Assembly: GCA_028818995.1 (NCBI GenBank)
Contig: JAPPMR010000447.1
Location: 656-8,963, forward strand
Direction of reading: 5' to 3'
DNA from: Candidatus Poribacteria bacterium
Lineage (GTDB): Bacteria > Poribacteria > WGA-4E > WGA-3G
Length of the DNA: 8,308 nucleotides
This document shows, one piece after another, positions 4,975 to 8,308 of this stretch; the stretch's first letter is position 1; each line of letters starts with the position of its first letter. Both the position numbers and the translations under genes were made by a program. A model generated the notes under the pieces. That model ran no database searches and was not told where the DNA came from. It saw nothing but the letters and a program-made list of their open reading frames with translations.

Positions 4975-5875
4975 AGATATTATACGATGGTATCAATCGC
5001 GTAGGATGATAGGAGCGTTTGACACGTTTTAGATTTTCTAATCCAGAATCATCCATCGCGTTTATCCATTTGTAAGTTGCCATCAACACCTTACAAAATT
5101 CCCGATAGATAAACTGCGACAGTCCCTTTATGTTGAGGTCAGAGATTTCAAACAGCACACAGAAAGTCTCACTGTTCAATTCATATCCGAAGGTATAAGC
5201 GCGTAAGTCATCATCAAAACGGACAACCCTACCGACCAATCCCAATTCCTTTGCATGCGTTATCCCAATTTGATGTGCAGATTGTGAATCGTCAAGCATC
5301 GCATGATAGATTGGATCCTCATATTTTTCTGCACGTGACTTTTGCCATGTCTCATAGAGATTCAAACATGCATCCCGATCAGTTGAAAGATACGGTTCAC
5401 ATTTTACCAACGGATATTGTGTTTCAAATGCGTTGTAAGCGTTCCGTTGCTGTTTATAACGATTCCCCCGTAACTCACTTAAATCTTCTGCTCTATAGAC
5501 ATATTCAGTTTCTTTTTGGATAGCGTGAAAACCTTCATTTTTGAAAACGGAGAGCAGCTCTTCTGGGACATTCTCAATGCGTGCAATCTGCGAATTCCGA
5601 TTGGATTCCAACATAAATTGATACGCATCACGAACTATTTTTAAGTAAGCACGGTTGCCGATAACACATGGTATCGGCAGCATCGGCATAAAATAGTCAT
5701 CTCCTTGTTTAGCAAAGATGCAGAAGTGCTCGTCAAGCAGTATCCAATAGAACTGAAAGTGATTTCGCCACACATAAAGCGGTGCAAATGCATAACTGGA
5801 TAGGTGAGTGCACATCTGAGAAGCGTACGTCTCAAAAACAGGTTTATCTTCAAGGGTTAGGGGACGCAATTGCAT
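4949..5875 (-). CDS. DUF2156 / lysyl-phosphatidylglycerol synthase C-terminal-like protein
   Basis: The 308 residues have no membrane segment. The N-terminal half has FAPLYVWRNHFQFYW (30-44) and FMPMLPIP (62-69). The C-terminal half has YVYRAEDLSELRGNRYKQQR (125-144), the FGYELN strand (229-234) and the closing segment INAMDDSGLENLKRVKRSY (271-289), matching the DUF2156 pattern of two GNAT-like halves. The same domain is the catalytic part of MprF, which moves lysine from aminoacyl-tRNA to phosphatidylglycerol. Stand-alone soluble copies like this one are mostly uncharacterised, so aminoacyl transfer is only a hypothesis. The start codon lies 26 bases inside the end of the YkgJ-like gene and the stop 26 bases inside the TPK-like gene. 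No Shine-Dalgarno precedes the ATG, pointing to translational coupling. Co-occurrence with a cysteine-cluster protein and a TPK-like protein may indicate a shared job. Confidence 0.85.
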   Translation of the reverse strand: MQLRPLTLEDKPVFETYASQMCTHLSSYAFAPLYVWRNHFQFYWILLDEHFCIFAKQGDDYFMPMLPIPCVIGNRAYLKIVRDAYQFMLESNRNSQIARIENVPEELLSVFKNEGFHAIQKETEYVYRAEDLSELRGNRYKQQRNAYNAFETQYPLVKCEPYLSTDRDACLNLYETWQKSRAEKYEDPIYHAMLDDSQSAHQIGITHAKELGLVGRVVRFDDDLRAYTFGYELNSETFCVLFEISDLNIKGLSQFIYREFCKVLMATYKWINAMDDSGLENLKRVKRSYHPTRLIPSYNIYDNSTDLP

Positions 5876-6404
5876 GTGTCAAGTTTTGATTGAACGTATG
5901 AAAAACCTTCACCGTGTCTTGATATTCCCCAATGAGACTCCAATTTGCAGCAATCTGTTCCATCACTACCTTTGATTCAACGTAACCAATAACATGCCGA
6001 AGATGTTGTTGAAACACCTCTGTTTCAAGATGTGCCTCACCAAATGGGCAGAGCATATCTACCCCTAACACTACACTGCTTCTGTCCTCATTGAACATCA
6101 AAGCAAAGGGATAGAGTTGACAATCCAATGGACGATTTGCATAGATAATACATCTACTCGTCTCCGGTTCAAAGAAGGGACAGATGTAAAAATCTTTGTG
6201 GGGTTTTAACTTAATCTGGAAACTCTGCCCGTCTGCTTGTGGTTGAAATAAAGTTGGATCTACACCTTGAGAAATTACATGCTGTTTCTCTGCTTCAGTA
6301 AAAATAGGGGCGAGCGGACTGTGTGACTCCAAAAATCGGCAGCAGACATCGCAAGAGAAGCATACTTCACTGGGAATGATTTGGTAGAGTTTAGAAGTAG
6401 ACAT
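5850..6404 (-). CDS. YkgJ-type cysteine-cluster (putative metal-binding) protein
   Basis: The 184-residue protein carries the CxxCxxCC signature at Cys15, Cys18, Cys21 and Cys22, followed by CPF (Cys75), Cys85 and the RPLDCQLYPF block (89-98; family positions RP..C..YP) with Cys95. Cys119 is an eighth cysteine. This is the YkgJ family, thought to bind zinc or an iron-sulfur cluster; some members act with radical or methyl-transfer enzymes, but most have no proven role. The first 100 residues hold the whole metal site and the last 65 are cysteine-free and helical-looking. The frame stays open far upstream over the aminotransferase gene, but similarity to the family starts at MSTSKLYQ, so ATG 6404 is chosen, 34 bases after the aminotransferase stop. 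Only a weak AAAGAT precedes it. It overlaps the DUF2156 gene by 26 bases. The family call is firm; metal and partner are unknown. Confidence 0.88.
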   Translation of the reverse strand: MSTSKLYQIIPSEVCFSCDVCCRFLESHSPLAPIFTEAEKQHVISQGVDPTLFQPQADGQSFQIKLKPHKDFYICPFFEPETSRCIIYANRPLDCQLYPFALMFNEDRSSVVLGVDMLCPFGEAHLETEVFQQHLRHVIGYVESKVVMEQIAANWSLIGEYQDTVKVFHTFNQNLTHAIASPNP

Positions 6405-6438
6405 GCTGATATATCTTTTAGCAAAGACAACACACCGA

Positions 6439-7593
6439 TTAGGGTTTGTGATGTGCCAGAATTTTACCGATAGCATCAACCACACAATGTACGTCCGATT
6501 CGGATAACCCTGGATGGAGCGGAAGGCTAACGACACGTTCAAAAACTTCCTCAGCACGTGGGAAATCGCCAACACTATAACCGTACTGCTTCTGATAAAA
6601 TTCAAAAAGATGTAATGGAATATAGTGGACACTACACTCAATGTTTTCTTCACGCAAAGATTCAACGAATTCATCGCGGGTACCGGTGTGGAGTTGGATA
6701 ATATAGAGATGCCACGCGTGTTCTTTGGGATTTTCTGGTATAAAGGGAGTACTAATCTGAGGGAATTTTGCCAATTCTGACTGATATATCTGCGCGAAAT
6801 TCTGACGCCGCTCATGCTGTTTGTTGAGTTTCATGAGTTGGCATAATCCCATCGCTGCCTGAATATCGGTCATGTTATATTTATACCCTTCTGTAGTAAT
6901 GTCATATCGCCAAATGCTGCGTTTTGATTGCCGTGCCCATGCGTCTTTATCAATACCGTGGAGGCGCATTGTTCGGAGTGGTTCAGCAAGTGCATCATCA
7001 TTTGTGGTAATCATCCCGCCTTCCCCTGTGGTCATATTTTTATTCGCATAAAAACTGAAACAAGAGAGGTCACCAAGTGTTCCGATATATTGTGCGTTAT
7101 ATTCAGCAGGAATTGCGTGTGCAGCATCATCAATGAGTACAAGGTTGTGTTTGTTACAGATTTCCCGCAATGCATCCATATCACATGGCAACCCAGCGAT
7201 GTGCACAGGCATTATCGCCTTGGTGCGCGAAGTAATCGCCTGCTCAATTTTCGTAATATCAATGTTCAATGTTTCAGTGTCAATATCAACAAAAACAGGT
7301 TTTGCACCGACATATCGGATTGCTTCGGCAGTCGCAGTGAAGGTATAAGGTGTCGTAATTACTTCGTCCCCAACACCGATACCGCTAACAACAAGACTAA
7401 GATGTAGTGCAGCAGTGCAAGAACTCACAGCGATTGCGTGTTTGGCACCGAGATATTCAGCAAAGGCACGTTCAAACTCACGTACTCTTCCACCAGTGCT
7501 AATCCATTTAGAAGCAAGAACTTCGCTCACTGCTTCAATTTCAGTCTCATCAATCCACGGGCGACTAAAAGGTATAAAAGGTTTTGTTTCCAC
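6439..7593 (-). CDS. DegT/DnrJ/EryC1/StrS-family PLP aminotransferase
   Basis: The protein has 384 residues, the normal length for the family. These enzymes typically transfer an amino group from glutamate or glutamine to a keto sugar bound to a nucleotide (ArnB, PseC, DesI types). Visible motifs are FIPFSRPWIDETEIEAV at the start, SSCTAALHLSL (57-67, PLP phosphate contact), IDDAAHA (154-160, with Asp155 facing the PLP nitrogen), SFYANKNMTTGEGGM (180-194) with the PLP lysine Lys185, and GYKYNMTDIQAAMGL (236-250). It looks most like ArnB-type 4-amino-sugar enzymes, but no epimerase, dehydratase or other sugar-nucleotide gene is in the window, so the substrate is open. Translation starts at GTG 7593 with GAAGGGA 7 bases upstream. 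The start lies 16 bases after the aroQ stop, so the two are in one operon. Confidence 0.93.
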   Translation of the reverse strand: METKPFIPFSRPWIDETEIEAVSEVLASKWISTGGRVREFERAFAEYLGAKHAIAVSSCTAALHLSLVVSGIGVGDEVITTPYTFTATAEAIRYVGAKPVFVDIDTETLNIDITKIEQAITSRTKAIMPVHIAGLPCDMDALREICNKHNLVLIDDAAHAIPAEYNAQYIGTLGDLSCFSFYANKNMTTGEGGMITTNDDALAEPLRTMRLHGIDKDAWARQSKRSIWRYDITTEGYKYNMTDIQAAMGLCQLMKLNKQHERRQNFAQIYQSELAKFPQISTPFIPENPKEHAWHLYIIQLHTGTRDEFVESLREENIECSVHYIPLHLFEFYQKQYGYSVGDFPRAEEVFERVVSLPLHPGLSESDVHCVVDAIGKILAHHKP

Positions 7594-7600
7594 AAATAAT

Positions 7601-7607
7601 TCCCTTC
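7601..7607 (-). promoter_or_regulatory. Shine-Dalgarno site deciding the GTG start of the aminotransferase
   Basis: GAAGGGA on the minus strand lies 7 bases before GTG 7593, in the short gap after the aroQ stop. No ATG is available nearby at the N-terminal block METKPFIPF. Confidence 0.7.
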
Positions 7608-7609
7608 AA

Positions 7610-8074
7610 TTATTCATCTAAATTATCAGTTGAATTCGGACCAAGAACATGAATCATCGCTTCAAGAGCAAGGATGTAACTATACGCACCAAAACCACCG
7701 ACGACTCCTACCGCAACGCCTGATATATAAGAATGATGCCGAAATTCCTCACGAGCGTAGATGTTAGAGAGGTGAATTTCAATGACGGGGACTCCGACAG
7801 TCGCGAGTGCATCTCGGATAGCGATGCTGGTATGTGTATAAGCAGCAGGATTGATTAGAATACCATCTGCCCAGTCAATGTGCTCATCGATAATGGAGAC
7901 CAGCTCGCCTTCATGGTTAGATTGCAAGATTTTTAGCACTACATTGTGAGGTGATGCTGCTACAAATTGATCAAGCGCACCATTGATGTCGTTCAATGTT
8001 TGGTGTCCGTAAATCTCTGGTTGTCGTTTGCCTAAGAGATGTAGATTCGGTCCGTGGAGAACAAGGATGTTCAT
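7610..8074 (-). CDS. aroQ: type II 3-dehydroquinate dehydratase
   Basis: This enzyme dehydrates 3-dehydroquinate to 3-dehydroshikimate, the third step of the shikimate pathway, in the cytosol, usually as a dodecamer. The 154 residues are close to the family norm. MNILVLHGPNLHLLGKRQPE opens the protein, with the lid arginine Arg17 and catalytic Tyr22 in the EIYG block. QSNHEGE (51-57) and LINPAAYTHTS (73-83, with Asn75 and His81) line the site. EIHLSNIYAREEFRHHS (99-115) carries catalytic His101, Asn104, Arg107 and Arg112. All expected active-site residues are present. The ATG at 8074 is certain from the family N-terminus, although the ribosome site is poor: AGAGGA touches the ATG and AAGGA is 12 bases away. 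It is the first gene of the five-gene minus-strand run. No other shikimate gene is seen here. Confidence 0.96.
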   Translation of the reverse strand: MNILVLHGPNLHLLGKRQPEIYGHQTLNDINGALDQFVAASPHNVVLKILQSNHEGELVSIIDEHIDWADGILINPAAYTHTSIAIRDALATVGVPVIEIHLSNIYAREEFRHHSYISGVAVGVVGGFGAYSYILALEAMIHVLGPNSTDNLDE

Positions 8075-8099
8075 TCCTCTGTCTATTCCTTTTCCAAAA

Positions 8100-8128
8100 A
8101 GTATGTAACTAATTGTAAAAACTCACAA
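8100..8128 (-). promoter_or_regulatory. weak candidate promoter for the aroQ operon
   Basis: On the minus strand TTGTGA (8123-8128) is followed after 17 bases by CATACT (8100-8105), four of six matches in each hexamer. The predicted start near 8093 would leave a leader of only about 19 bases. It is the best pair I find in the 66-base gap, but chance occurrence is quite possible. Read-through from the upstream gene is the alternative. Confidence 0.25.
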
Positions 8129-8137
8129 GTTTTGTGA
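8117..8137 (-). terminator. weak terminator-like hairpin
   Basis: The minus strand has TCACAA, loop AAC, TTGTGA, then G and TTTTT. The 6-base stem starts 3 bases after the stop codon of the partial gene at the right edge. Stem and T-run are in the right order and place for an intrinsic terminator, but the stem is short with only two G-C pairs, so efficiency would be low. Confidence 0.35.
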
Positions 8138-8140
8138 ATT

Positions 8141-8308
8141 TCATTGTTTAATGAATGATGCACTACAGATTATCTTGGCATACGTCTCTGATTGCTCATC
8201 AGATTTCTGTTGGTTGTTTTCCAAATCTGCCATGTTATGTCGCTGATAAATGATTGCGAGTTCGGTAAGCAATTCTTCTCCTGTGACTTTTCCACGGTGC
8301 AGACGATT
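8141..8308 (-). CDS. C-terminal end of an unrecognised protein (5' part outside window)
   Basis: An open frame enters from the right edge and ends at a TGA at 8141-8143, giving 55 residues. The visible part begins with HRGKVTGEELLTELAIIYQRHN, which reads like an amphipathic helix, followed by a polar stretch rich in N, Q, E, D and S, and ends in ASFIKQ. It has the composition of real protein, it is on the same strand as the next five genes, and a terminator-like hairpin follows its stop. I do not recognise the family. A 66-base gap separates it from aroQ, so it may be upstream in the same transcription unit or a separate gene. Confidence 0.55.
   Translation of the reverse strand, partial: NRLHRGKVTGEELLTELAIIYQRHNMADLENNQQKSDEQSETYAKIICSASFIKQ

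Noticed and set aside
4975..4990. TATAAT-like sequence just before the TPK-like start as an internal promoter
   Set aside because: It would place the transcript start at or inside the start codon, there is no good -35, and it lies within the coding sequence of the DUF2156 gene.
6405..6815. Open frame extending the YkgJ-like protein upstream by more than 130 codons
   Set aside because: This stretch lies wholly opposite in frame to the well-conserved aminotransferase C-terminus. It contains no family-like sequence, and the YkgJ-type similarity begins right at the ATG at 6404.
6928..7407. 159-codon open frame on the plus strand across the aminotransferase
   Set aside because: It is a shadow of the conserved PLP-binding region on the other strand. 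It is rich in Cys, Ile and Asn with no recognisable domain.

Overview
The window is bacterial protein-coding DNA: moderately AT-rich, densely packed, with strong AAGGAGG-type ribosome sites on several genes and two or three likely non-ATG starts. I see no rRNA, tRNA, CRISPR array, transposase or phage gene. The mix of protein types, plus a GTTGGGTTTC-type intergenic fragment, reminds me of Candidatus Poribacteria (sponge-associated or marine). That is a memory-based impression and not a demonstrated assignment.

Layout. (1) Positions 1-947, minus strand: two consecutive small genes each encode a pair of CBS domains. They are separated by 2 bases; the downstream one runs off the left edge of the window. 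(2) 1086-2033, minus: a 315-residue protein of a family recognisable by its GWTDGLPVVPPT N-terminal block, biochemical role unknown to me. (3) 2034-2224: an intergenic region with candidate overlapping divergent promoters and a palindrome between them. (4) 2225-3097, plus: a polytopic membrane protein. (5) 3098-3292: intergenic, no gene seen. (6) 3293-4255, plus: a PLP-dependent threonine/serine dehydratase with a TTG start. It meets the next gene tail to tail with a 4-base overlap. (7) 8074 down to 4252, minus: a compact five-gene run, probably one operon. In transcription order it is type II 3-dehydroquinate dehydratase (aroQ), DegT/DnrJ/EryC1-type aminotransferase, YkgJ-type cysteine-cluster protein, DUF2156 (lysyl-phosphatidylglycerol synthase C-terminal-like) protein, and a thiamine-pyrophosphokinase-like protein. 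The last three are joined by two 26-base overlaps and lack visible Shine-Dalgarno sites. (8) 8141-8308, minus: the last 55 codons of an unrecognised gene, followed by a weak terminator-like hairpin.

How the genes work together. The CBS pair is probably an adenylate-sensing module. The dehydratase is amino-acid catabolism or biosynthesis. The five-gene run mixes a shikimate-pathway enzyme, an aminotransferase of the nucleotide-sugar type and three proteins of less certain substrate. No single pathway is obvious, so they may be co-transcribed without sharing a pathway. I did not find a clearly new system. The best leads are the overlapping divergent promoters, the tightly coupled YkgJ/DUF2156/TPK-like trio with altered TPK motif residues, and the GWTDGLPVVPPT protein with its apparently shortened C-terminal part.
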